Assembly (NCBI GenBank): GCA_009844085.1
Contig: VYCF01000071.1
Span: forward strand, 78,886-142,885
DNA from: Gammaproteobacteria bacterium
Lineage (GTDB): Bacteria > Pseudomonadota > Gammaproteobacteria > Pseudomonadales > Pseudohongiellaceae
Direction: 5' to 3'
Length of the DNA: 64,000 nucleotides
The notes beneath the pieces are model-generated. The model was not told the origin of the DNA, did not search any database, and saw nothing but the letters and a program-made list of their open reading frames with translations. Numbering within the stretch: the stretch's first letter is position 1; each line of letters begins with the position of its first letter. Shown one piece after another: positions 35,185 to 44,287 of the stretch. The translations under genes and the position numbers were made by a program.

Positions 35185-36126
35185 TCGGGCGACGGCGGAG
35201 CGGCCGGCTATTTCCGCCCGGGCGTACCTGGCGGGCATCCCAGGCGACTTCCAGCGCCCGACGGTCTGCAACTCCACGAGTCCTGCGCCGGCGCCGGCCA
35301 GACTCTGCGCCGCACCGACGCGCAAGGAATGCCCTCTGACGGTTCCTTCAATGCCGGCGTCTTTTGCGCATCGTTGAATGATTGCGCGCATGGAATGTGC
35401 GCTGAGTCCATTCTTCAGGACCGCTCCGTCTTCGCGTACCTGGCGGAACAGGGGGCCGTCGTCAATGGCGGCGCACCCAATCCATGCCTGTAAACGGGTC
35501 ACCGTGGAAGCGCCGAGATAGAGTACGGCGCCGAGACCTTCCTGATCCGTTTTGGAGAATCGAATGACAAGGCGGCCCGAACCGTCTTTGCGAGCGGCGA
35601 AGTCACCTGTCTGCAATGCCGAAAGTTCGCCGACTCTAAGCAAGGCGTCGCTCGCGGTGGCGACAATCGCGGCGTCTCGAATACCGGCGAGTTTCTTTCG
35701 TCGCCCGGACGCAATTTCCGCCATTCGGTCGGCTTCTTCCCAGGTAATGCCTTGCGCCTGACCGCGGCCACGTTCTCGCCCGGCGCGGCGGATCCCCGCG
35801 AGAACCCGTTTTGACGATGGGCCATAAGGAACATCCCAGTCGGCTACTTTCGCGGCGAATTGAATGGCGGCGACCACCTGGGAGCAAGTAGCCGGCGAGT
35901 TCCCGGATTCGTGCAACCAGGCAAGGTATTCGGCGAAAGTCTCGTCTGTTAGCTGGTGGTTGCCCAACCATGAATTCAATCTCGCGATCGCACCCTGATA
36001 CGCGCGCCGCGTCGCTGGCGCAACCGAATCGGAGGCAAGCTCGCGCGCGGAATTCGAGAAGCTTTTGCAAAACTCGGATTTGATGCACAAGTTCGGAGAG
36101 AATCCCGAAGAGGTAAGTAACGGCAT
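35167..36126 (-). CDS. Tyrosine recombinase (site-specific integrase), proposed DNA invertase
   Basis: 319 residues from ATG 36126, which has GGAG (36135-36138) eight bases upstream; a TTG six codons earlier is possible. An N-terminal SAM-like core-binding domain (APATRRAYQGAIARLNSWL) is followed by the catalytic domain. Active-site residues are visible in order: Arg in ALLRVGELSAL, Lys in RFSKTDQEG, HxxR in GHSLRVG, Trp in VGRWKSPG and the nucleophile Tyr in PARYARAE. It is complete and likely active. It lies inside the segment bounded by inverted dif-like sites, and a possible -10 (TATAAC, 36153-36158 on the minus strand) overlaps the right-hand site, so the enzyme could influence its own expression. 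No excisionase or other phage genes are nearby. Confidence 0.88.
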   Translation of the reverse strand: MPLLTSSGFSPNLCIKSEFCKSFSNSARELASDSVAPATRRAYQGAIARLNSWLGNHQLTDETFAEYLAWLHESGNSPATCSQVVAAIQFAAKVADWDVPYGPSSKRVLAGIRRAGRERGRGQAQGITWEEADRMAEIASGRRKKLAGIRDAAIVATASDALLRVGELSALQTGDFAARKDGSGRLVIRFSKTDQEGLGAVLYLGASTVTRLQAWIGCAAIDDGPLFRQVREDGAVLKNGLSAHSMRAIIQRCAKDAGIEGTVRGHSLRVGAAQSLAGAGAGLVELQTVGRWKSPGMPARYARAEIAGRSAVARLRYGK

Positions 36127-36146
36127 AACCAAAGCTCCATGCAAAA

Positions 36147-36174
36147 GGTTACGTTATAAGAGGTTATCGTAACC
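36147..36174 (+). repeat. Crossover site R (dif-like, 5' edge of receptor B)
   Basis: Left arm GGTTACGTTAT, 6-bp spacer AAGAGG, right arm TTATCGTAACC. The left arm and the reverse complement of the right arm match at 9 of 11 positions. Bases 36158-36173 are an exact inverted copy of 34184-34199. The match resumes after one mismatch (GGTTC), then falls to about two-thirds identity in the following receptor codons. The TAA at 36157-36159 sits at the arm/spacer border, in frame with receptor B. Confidence 0.78.
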
Positions 36175-39084
36175 GGTTCGTACATCCGCCGTTCGGAGGG
36201 ATTCACCCAGGCGTCCTCGGTAACCCAACTTACCGCCGAGGATTTGGAAGCCGAAGGCACGATGAATCTGGGCGAAGTGGTGCAGAATCTGTCGTTCGTT
36301 AACGGCGGCGCTTCGGCTATCACGAACACCTTCCAGCGCTCCGGCGCGGATTCACGCGCCACCAATATCGACTTGCGAGGATTAGGACCCCGTTCCACGC
36401 TGACCTTGCTGGATGGCAAACGTCTGGTGAACGAAAACGTAAATGCATTGATCCCGACGATCGCCATCCAGCGAATGGACATCGTTGCCGACGGCTCCGC
36501 AGCGCTTTACGGCAACGAAGCCGTGGCCGGCGTGGTCAACTTTGTGCCATACCGCAGCTATGAAGGCTTGCGCATAGATACCTTTGTCGAGCAGGATTCC
36601 CGCGGCGACTATGACGAACATGCGGTTCAGGTGTTATGGGGTGAACAGTTCGGCGACCTGGACCTGGTGCTGGCTGGCGAGTTCCGCCAATCCGGGCGGC
36701 TCGGCTATGACGAGCGGCCCACGCTCGCCAACTCCGGTCTCACCTGGTCGTCCGTCGCACCGGGCAACTACTGGCTGCCGACACGCGACGAGAACGGCGA
36801 ATATACCGGCGAGAGGATCAGGGCGAAGGATCCGAATTGCGGCGCGGAAAGAGACTTTATCACGGCGCACCTGGTGGCGAGCCGTTACGGCTTTGCCCAC
36901 TCCGACGGCGTCAGTTGCATGCTCGAATACGGGGACAATCACAGCTATCGCAATCCGATCGGCGCCAACAAGTTCTTCGCGAACGCGACTTGGGACGTAA
37001 ACGACGATCTCACGCTTTCGCTGCAGGGCTTCGTGACGCGCTACGGCGAATTGGGTTACGGTTCGACTTCCAACCCCGGCAACCAGCGTGTGCGGGAACT
37101 GCCCGCAGTTCGCGGCGAAATGCCGCACAATCCTTTCCGGGCCATGAATGCTCTGGGGCAGCCGCTTTACGCCGTAGACTACAATGCAGACGGCATTCCG
37201 GATCGGGATTCCGACAAGGACCTCAACAACGACGGCTGGCCCGATCCAATCCTGACCCCGAACGGCGGTCTGGTTCCCTGGCTGCCCTTGTACGAAGACG
37301 TGGGGATCCGCGGCATTCGCATTCTCAACAAGTCCATGACGCAGATTTCGGCGCATTCAGCAGACAAGGACAACCTGTCAGACAACATGGACCGACTGCA
37401 CCGCATTACTTTTCAGGGCGATTTCAATGTGCCCTTTATCGAAGGCTGGCAGGGTATGGTCGCCTATACGTACAACTACCGCGAGATCGATTTTATGTCG
37501 AATCAGAATTATGACTTCGACGCGATCGTGCAAGGTCTGGAGTGCGATGTGGTAAACGACCGCGAAGGCTGCTATACACCTTTCTATATTACGGATCCTT
37601 CCCAAGGCACCCATGCCCATGTGCTTGACGCTATCGCGGCGCGGGAACGCGAGCAGGTGGAAGATACGCTGGGCTTGTTGGATATCGTGTTCAATGGCGA
37701 AATTCCGCTATTCGGCTTCGAATTGCCGGGTGGGCCAGTGGCGGCCGCAGTCGGCTACCAATACCGTGACGGCGCGTATAAAAACACGCCATCCGCCGTG
37801 GAGATCAGGGGCGCCCCCTTCATCGGGTCTTCTACTCCCGAAGACATTACCCAAGGCAACCGGGAAGTGGATGCCTTTTTCGCTGAGTTGTCGGTTCCGG
37901 TGTTGGACGACTTGGTGCTGGAATTCGCGGTGCGTCGCGAGGAGTTCAGCACCGGTCAGACTTCCACCGACCCGAAATACGGAATTACCTATGCGCCGCT
38001 GGAATGGCTGACTCTGCGGGCGACCCAGAGCGAAGCGTTTATCGCGCCAACGCTGGAACAGCTTTTTGCTCCCGAAGTGTGCGGTCTGAGTTCCGTGACT
38101 GATCGATTCGGTCCATGGGACGCATTCACCAGCCGCTGTGGGGGCGGAAACCCCAACCTCAAGAACGAGAGTTCCGAATCACAGCAGTTCGGTGTTGACC
38201 TCGTTTTCGACGATTGGGATCTGAGCATCACCTGGAACCAGACGGATTTCGGCAACCGCATCGTGTCCGCACCCGGCCAGTTGATCATGGATGTTGATTT
38301 CCTCAATTTCCAGAACTGGTCCGGCTTCAGCGGCACCGGCGAAGGCCCAGGCCAGCAGCCCAGCCTGGACCAGCTTCGTTCGTGGCTCGCCAGCGGCCTG
38401 TCGGACCCGCGCATCGTGCGCGACCCGGAAGACATACACCAGATTCTGCTGGTGCAAACCGGCAGCACGAACGCGTCCCAGGTTTCCGTAACCGCCTATG
38501 ACATTCAGGGTAACTACAATTTCTCCCTGAACGACTGGGGTAATTTGCGGCTCAACTTGTTGGCCACCTATATCGACGAATTCACGTACCAGAACAACCC
38601 GACGCAGAATGTCCGTCATGCCGAGGGGCTGTACAACATAGCCACGGACGCGGCGCCGGCGCTGCCCGAGTTGAAGGCGAACCTGAGGGCTGTCTGGTCG
38701 ATGGGCAATCACTCGGTGAACGCCACTATCCACTACATCGATTCAGTCGAGTACAAGACCGAAAGCGAGGACGGCGACGGCAATCGAACCTACGTTGGCG
38801 GGCCGACCTACGGCAGTTCGTTCGGCAATCCAGCCGTGGCCAACAGCACCTACAACGTAGGTCCGTGGATTACCCAAGCCGGTATCTTCGCCTGGACTGA
38901 CATGGATATCGCCTACACCTACCGGGGCTTCGAGTTCTGGGACGGCGAGATGGCGTTCACGATCGGCTCGCGCAACGTGTTCGACCGTGAAGCGCAACGT
39001 TCCCCGCTGTTCTCCGGCGTCATCGGCCAGTTGCAGGATCCGCTAGGACGCATGATCTACGGGCGCGTGGTCTACGACTTCTGA
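36160..39084 (+). CDS. TonB-dependent receptor B (silent partner lacking start and signal peptide)
   Basis: 974 codons are open from the base after an in-frame TAA (36157-36159). The frame begins EVIVTGSYIRRSEGFTQ, exactly the point where receptor A's mature plug begins, and runs to a normal barrel end (IYGRVVYDF). No ribosome binding site, start or signal peptide precedes it; the first usable in-frame start (TTG 36244) would lose the TonB-box region and give no exported protein. There are no frameshifts or internal stops, unlike a decaying pseudogene. Joined to receptor A's first 36 codons by inversion, it would give a 1010-residue receptor. Loop regions differ strongly from A (for example around residues 190-260 and 770-830), so the ligand or phage/antibody exposure probably differs. 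Confidence 0.85.
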   Translation, partial: EVIVTGSYIRRSEGFTQASSVTQLTAEDLEAEGTMNLGEVVQNLSFVNGGASAITNTFQRSGADSRATNIDLRGLGPRSTLTLLDGKRLVNENVNALIPTIAIQRMDIVADGSAALYGNEAVAGVVNFVPYRSYEGLRIDTFVEQDSRGDYDEHAVQVLWGEQFGDLDLVLAGEFRQSGRLGYDERPTLANSGLTWSSVAPGNYWLPTRDENGEYTGERIRAKDPNCGAERDFITAHLVASRYGFAHSDGVSCMLEYGDNHSYRNPIGANKFFANATWDVNDDLTLSLQGFVTRYGELGYGSTSNPGNQRVRELPAVRGEMPHNPFRAMNALGQPLYAVDYNADGIPDRDSDKDLNNDGWPDPILTPNGGLVPWLPLYEDVGIRGIRILNKSMTQISAHSADKDNLSDNMDRLHRITFQGDFNVPFIEGWQGMVAYTYNYREIDFMSNQNYDFDAIVQGLECDVVNDREGCYTPFYITDPSQGTHAHVLDAIAAREREQVEDTLGLLDIVFNGEIPLFGFELPGGPVAAAVGYQYRDGAYKNTPSAVEIRGAPFIGSSTPEDITQGNREVDAFFAELSVPVLDDLVLEFAVRREEFSTGQTSTDPKYGITYAPLEWLTLRATQSEAFIAPTLEQLFAPEVCGLSSVTDRFGPWDAFTSRCGGGNPNLKNESSESQQFGVDLVFDDWDLSITWNQTDFGNRIVSAPGQLIMDVDFLNFQNWSGFSGTGEGPGQQPSLDQLRSWLASGLSDPRIVRDPEDIHQILLVQTGSTNASQVSVTAYDIQGNYNFSLNDWGNLRLNLLATYIDEFTYQNNPTQNVRHAEGLYNIATDAAPALPELKANLRAVWSMGNHSVNATIHYIDSVEYKTESEDGDGNRTYVGGPTYGSSFGNPAVANSTYNVGPWITQAGIFAWTDMDIAYTYRGFEFWDGEMAFTIGSRNVFDREAQRSPLFSGVIGQLQDPLGRMIYGRVVYDF

Positions 39085-39107
39085 CCTTCCGGCCCTTCTC
39101 AACCGGG

Positions 39108-39133
39108 AAAAGGGCTCTTTAGGGAGCCCTTTT
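39108..39133 (+). terminator. Rho-independent terminator of receptor B
   Basis: AAAAGGGCTC (39108-39117), loop TTTAGG, GAGCCCTTTT (39124-39133), 23 bases past the stop. It mirrors the terminator behind receptor A. Retention of a terminator by a silent gene supports occasional transcription. Confidence 0.85.
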
Positions 39134-39182
39134 CATTTGCTGAGCGAAATTCAGGGTTACCGGCCAGTCAGCGAAACGATCT

Positions 39183-39581
39183 TCAGATCCAGGGCAAGGT
39201 CCGCTTCATGAACTCATCGAACAGCGGGACGGTGAACGCCGTATCGCCATGGCCGGAACTGAAGATCATGCCCTTGGCAATGAGCGAGTTGCGCACTGGC
39301 GCAACGGAGGTGACTTTTTGATTCAGGACATTTGCGACATCGCCGGAACGGTGGGGTCCGAGCCCAAGTTCCGTCAGCGGTTGCAACTGGCCCCATGGGT
39401 CGTTTTCCATGGCCGCGAGAATCGTGTCGTCGTCGAGCGTGACGAATCGGCCGAGACTCAGGATGTCGCGTAACAGTGTCGTTTTCCCGCCTGACGGGGC
39501 CAACGATTTCCGGCGAAGGCGTACCGGCGCCGGAAGCGTACGGGTTCTGACAAGGATCCATAAATTATCGAGCTTATCCAA
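39183..39581 (-). pseudogene. Chimeric remnant of two ATPase genes
   Basis: A 132-codon frame made of two unrelated-looking pieces. The first (SGGKTTLLRDILSLGRFVTL, then DDDTILAAMENDP) matches the start of AAA_14/DUF4143 ATPases but lacks the GPRQ part of the Walker A loop and everything after the first domain. The second (LTELGLGPHRSGDVANVL, LIAKGMIFSSGHG, AFTVPLFDEFMKR) looks like the C-terminal winged-helix end of a different AAA ATPase family. An internal deletion joining two neighbouring ATPase genes would explain it. It is unlikely to encode a working protein. Confidence 0.6.
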
Positions 39582-39657
39582 GTTTAGGCTTTGAAGATAA
39601 TATGCGATAAGTTTTATATAAATCGACTTTCATTGGGGCGACATTCAGGCTTGAGCA

Positions 39658-39685
39658 TTGACTAATGACTAAATTTAGCTATTCT
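39658..39685 (+). promoter_or_regulatory. Possible promoter of the DUF4143 ATPase gene
   Basis: TTGACT (39658-39663), 16-base spacer, TATTCT (39680-39685) in a markedly AT-rich gap. An 8-bp inverted repeat, GACATTCA (39640-39647) and TGAATGTC (39686-39693), encloses the promoter and could be an operator. Confidence 0.4.
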
Positions 39686-39717
39686 TGAATGTCTAATCCT
39701 TATCAAGTCGTATTGCC

Positions 39718-41106
39718 GTGGACGCCCGGTTTCTTGCCCACAACAGCCATCTCATCGATTCGCGGCGATTCGCCGAGACCGATCCGCAACTCAGGCACCT
39801 GGCCAGCCGGCCCCTTCGGCACCGCTCATCCCTGCTCGATCGGTTACCGACGTCGGTTCCGGGAATTTACAGCCTCGGCGGCGGCAGGCAGACAGGCAAA
39901 TCCACGCTGCTCAAGCAGTGGATGAACGAACGTCTGCGCGACGGCGTTCGGCCCGAAGCGATCGCGTACTTCTCCGGAGAACTGATCGACGACCACCACA
40001 GCCTGTTGCTGCACATGGAGGATCAACTCAACGCCGCACCGGATACGGGGATGAATTTTCTGATCGTGGATGAAATCACTTATATCCGCGACTGGGACAA
40101 GGCCGTGAAATACGCCGCCGACGCCGGATGGCTGGCGCGAACCGCGCTCATGATCACGAGTTCGGATCTGGCGTACGTACAGGAAGCAAGGATGCGGTTT
40201 CCGGGCCGGCGGGGGAGCGCCGAGGTCGTCGACTTCCATCTCCATCCGCTCTCGTTCAGGGAATTTCTCGCGCTGGAAGGCGGGGTGAGCGATCTGGAGG
40301 GCAGTCTCGATGAGCCCGCGCGAATCCCGGCTCAAACTGTAGAAGCCGTATTCGACGCGTTTTCCCGCTATTTGCTGCATGGCGGCTACCTCACGGCCAT
40401 AAACGATCTGACCGAATACGGAACGGTGCGCCGCGGCGCCCTGGCCACGCACTCCGATTGGATTCGTGGCGATGTGCTGAAACGCGGTCGGCGCGAGACG
40501 TACCTGCGGGAGATTCTGTCGGCGATCGTCACCCGATACGGATCCCAGGTGACATGGAACGCGCTGGCCCGCGACCTGTCTATCGATCATCCTGGAACCG
40601 TGGCCGAATACGTGGCGCTGCTTGAGCGCATGGACGCCGTGTGCGTATTGTCCGCCTTGCGGGAGGACAAACTGACCGGGGCGCCGAAGAAGGCCAAAAA
40701 ACTGATGTTCAACGACCCGTTCATCCTGCACGCGGTGCGGGGCTGGCTGACGCCGGGAGACGATCCTTTCGCGAGTCAGATTCGCCCTGCGAGCGAAGAC
40801 CCGCATTGGGCTTCGAGAATAGTCGAGGCGTGTGTCGCCAGTCATCTGCGCCGCTTTTACCCGACCTTTTATATAAAGGCGCAAGCGGAAGTGGACGTTG
40901 CCTATGTGCGCGGCGAGCGTTTCTGGCCGGTGGAAGTCAAGTGGAGCAATCAGCTTCGGCCGAAAGCACTGAAACAGATCGCCCGCTATGCCAACGGCGA
41001 AATCTGGAGCAAGGACCGGCGCCCCGGCGAAATTGGCGGTGTCAAAGTCATGCCCCTGCCGATTCAACTATTGCGCCTGGGTCCGGATTCCGGTCATCTC
41101 TCGTAA
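39718..41106 (+). CDS. AAA_14/DUF4143-family ATPase
   Basis: 462 residues from GTG 39718 (no strong ribosome binding site). Walker A is GGGRQTGKSTLL (about residue 54), Walker B is FLIVDEITYIRDW, and a sensor-like segment follows (ALMITSSDLAYV). The C-terminal DUF4143 part ends in a nuclease-like pattern, VDVAYVRGERFWPVEVKWSN, with the D and E-x-K residues of the PD-(D/E)xK fold. The family is widespread, often mobile, and has no settled role; links to stress or toxin-like functions are only suggested. It lies in the accessory region with a broken relative next door, and its 3' end overlaps the minus-strand coil gene by 13 bases. Confidence 0.85.
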   Translation: MDARFLAHNSHLIDSRRFAETDPQLRHLASRPLRHRSSLLDRLPTSVPGIYSLGGGRQTGKSTLLKQWMNERLRDGVRPEAIAYFSGELIDDHHSLLLHMEDQLNAAPDTGMNFLIVDEITYIRDWDKAVKYAADAGWLARTALMITSSDLAYVQEARMRFPGRRGSAEVVDFHLHPLSFREFLALEGGVSDLEGSLDEPARIPAQTVEAVFDAFSRYLLHGGYLTAINDLTEYGTVRRGALATHSDWIRGDVLKRGRRETYLREILSAIVTRYGSQVTWNALARDLSIDHPGTVAEYVALLERMDAVCVLSALREDKLTGAPKKAKKLMFNDPFILHAVRGWLTPGDDPFASQIRPASEDPHWASRIVEACVASHLRRFYPTFYIKAQAEVDVAYVRGERFWPVEVKWSNQLRPKALKQIARYANGEIWSKDRRPGEIGGVKVMPLPIQLLRLGPDSGHLS

Positions 41107-41111
41107 CGCAG
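41088..41111 (+). repeat. 24-bp direct repeat, copy 2
   Basis: TTCCGGTCAT, CTCT, CGTAACGCAG: 21 of 24 bases match 35161-35184. It lies where the DUF4143 gene and the minus-strand coil frame end. The two copies bracket 5.9 kb holding the recombinase, receptor B and the ATPase genes, so they could be the ends of an older mobile unit. No recombination evidence is visible. Confidence 0.4.
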
Positions 41112-41264
41112 CCCGGATTCGATCCTCTCGAAACGCCGCTCCAAATGCCCGATGCGCTGATTCACGGCATCGAAACGGTAATCCATCCGCTGATTTGCGG
41201 CATCCAAACGATGATCAATCGTATCGGATCGGATGTCCATTTCGTTTCGAATAGAGTTCGTCAC
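41094..41264 (-). CDS. Short coiled-coil protein or gene fragment
   Basis: 56 codons from a GTG 13 bases after the stop of the next coil gene; the frame can extend to 41357 only by overlapping it. The sequence RFDAVNQRIGHLERRFERIE resembles the coil of the protein at 34691-35092 (RFDAVDIRFNGIDGRLDRVD) but has no membrane helix. It may be a small soluble coil, the second gene of a pair, or a fragment of a once larger membrane coil protein. No clear ribosome binding site. Confidence 0.35.
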   Translation of the reverse strand: MTNSIRNEMDIRSDTIDHRLDAANQRMDYRFDAVNQRIGHLERRFERIESGLRYER

Positions 41265-41277
41265 CCGCGAGGCTGAC

Positions 41278-41613
41278 TCATTCGGGCTCGCTCTCTCCAC
41301 CGGGCGGCTGCTCGGCGACCGCTTCGTAGGCCGCGTCCCCGTTGAGCACACCCTCAACCCGCCCCAGCCGTTTGCTCAATTTCCCCATTTCTTTGCGCAG
41401 GTCATTCATTTCCTTGCGCAGTTCGTTCATTTCCTTGCGCAAGTTGTCCTTCATTTCGGACATCTCCTTGCGCAGGTCGTCCTTCAGTTCGGACATTTCC
41501 TTGCGCAAGTCGGTGCTTAACGTGTGAATTTTCGCCTGCAAGTAAATTGCCAGCAATAATATCGCCCCAAGGATGAGGCCCTGCTCGGCAAATGCGTTGA
41601 CGATGGCGTTCAT
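41278..41613 (-). CDS. Membrane-anchored coiled-coil protein with LRKEM repeats
   Basis: 111 residues. One membrane helix (LILGAILLLAIYLQAKI, about 13-29) is followed by five copies of LRKEM spaced 11, 11, 7 and 7 residues apart, a continuous charged coiled coil, then an acidic tail. The DNA repeats behind it (41388-41520) are near-identical and could expand or contract by slippage. The layout matches the coil protein in the invertible segment (membrane helix, then coil, then acidic end) without close identity. Function unknown. The start has an upstream GGAGT. Confidence 0.65.
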   Translation of the reverse strand: MNAIVNAFAEQGLILGAILLLAIYLQAKIHTLSTDLRKEMSELKDDLRKEMSEMKDNLRKEMNELRKEMNDLRKEMGKLSKRLGRVEGVLNGDAAYEAVAEQPPGGESEPE

Positions 41614-41823
41614 GGCGGACTCCTTCCGATTCCCTGTAACTTCGTGGAACAGCTTAGGCAGGCTTCATCGTGAAAGGCAATTTTTCGGCGAAAATACTTT
41701 GCCGCCGGGAATCGGCGCAACGGCCGCCGTGGGGGAGATCGCAGTTCGACCTACGAAATTATCGGTTTTTCCGATGAAAACGTGCAGTAATATCAATTAT
41801 CCAAATGATTCGAAATGTGCTAA

Positions 41824-44091
<2,268 letters not shown>

Positions 44092-44096
44092 GAGTG

Positions 44097-44136
44097 GATT
44101 CTGCGTCTGCGCGGAGCGAAGCACAGTCGCAGAATC
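44097..44136. repeat. REP-like palindrome behind katG
   Basis: GATTCTGCG (44097-44105) and CGCAGAATC (44128-44136) form a 9-bp perfect inverted repeat. It belongs with the similar palindromes at 9472 and 47161. Confidence 0.45.
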
Positions 44137-44156
44137 TCACTGCTTGCGAACCCGAC

Positions 44157-44183
44157 AAAAAAGGGGGCGGCGCATGCGCCCCC
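44157..44183 (+). terminator. Probable katG terminator
   Basis: GGGGGCG (44163-44169), 7-base loop, CGCCCCC (44177-44183), preceded by six A's and followed by GCTTTGCTT. The T-run is weak on the plus strand. Confidence 0.55.
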
Positions 44184-44287
44184 GCTTTGCTTCGAGCGCT
44201 CATTGATGGTATTTTACCCACTTCGAGTATAAAAAACCGGGTGTTGGCGTAGCCTCCAACCACGTGACGCCGCAAAAAGGGAAAACG

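Larger units (their letters stand above)
34183..36174. mobile_element. Invertible DNA segment carrying recombinase, promoter and receptor signal peptide
   Basis: A 1.99-kb segment bounded by two dif-like sites in inverted orientation. Inside are, in minus-strand order, a tyrosine recombinase, a coiled-coil membrane protein, a promoter with a long leader and the first 36 codons of receptor A. The outside halves of the two sites belong to receptors A (left) and B (right). Recombination within the shared AAGAGG spacer would join the A start to B in frame: codon 36 stays GAA, followed by GAGGTTATC... of B. In the present state the B side has TAA at that codon. This gives an either/or switch. Orientation in the cell population is not visible from one assembly. 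Confidence 0.78.

Noticed and set aside
34183..36174. A prophage or integrative element inserted into a receptor gene
   Set aside because: Simple insertion would leave the two receptor halves facing the same way on both sides. Here the halves belong to two different receptors in opposite directions, and there are no phage or conjugation genes.
36244..39084. Receptor B as a normal gene starting at TTG 36244
   Set aside because: That start has no ribosome binding site and would drop the plug opening and signal peptide, so no exported receptor would result. The frame homologous to receptor A begins at 36160.
39718..41613. A toxin-antitoxin or defence system made of the DUF4143 ATPase and coil genes
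   Set aside because: The genes face opposite directions, no nuclease/antitoxin pair is recognised, and DUF4143 ATPases have no established defence role.
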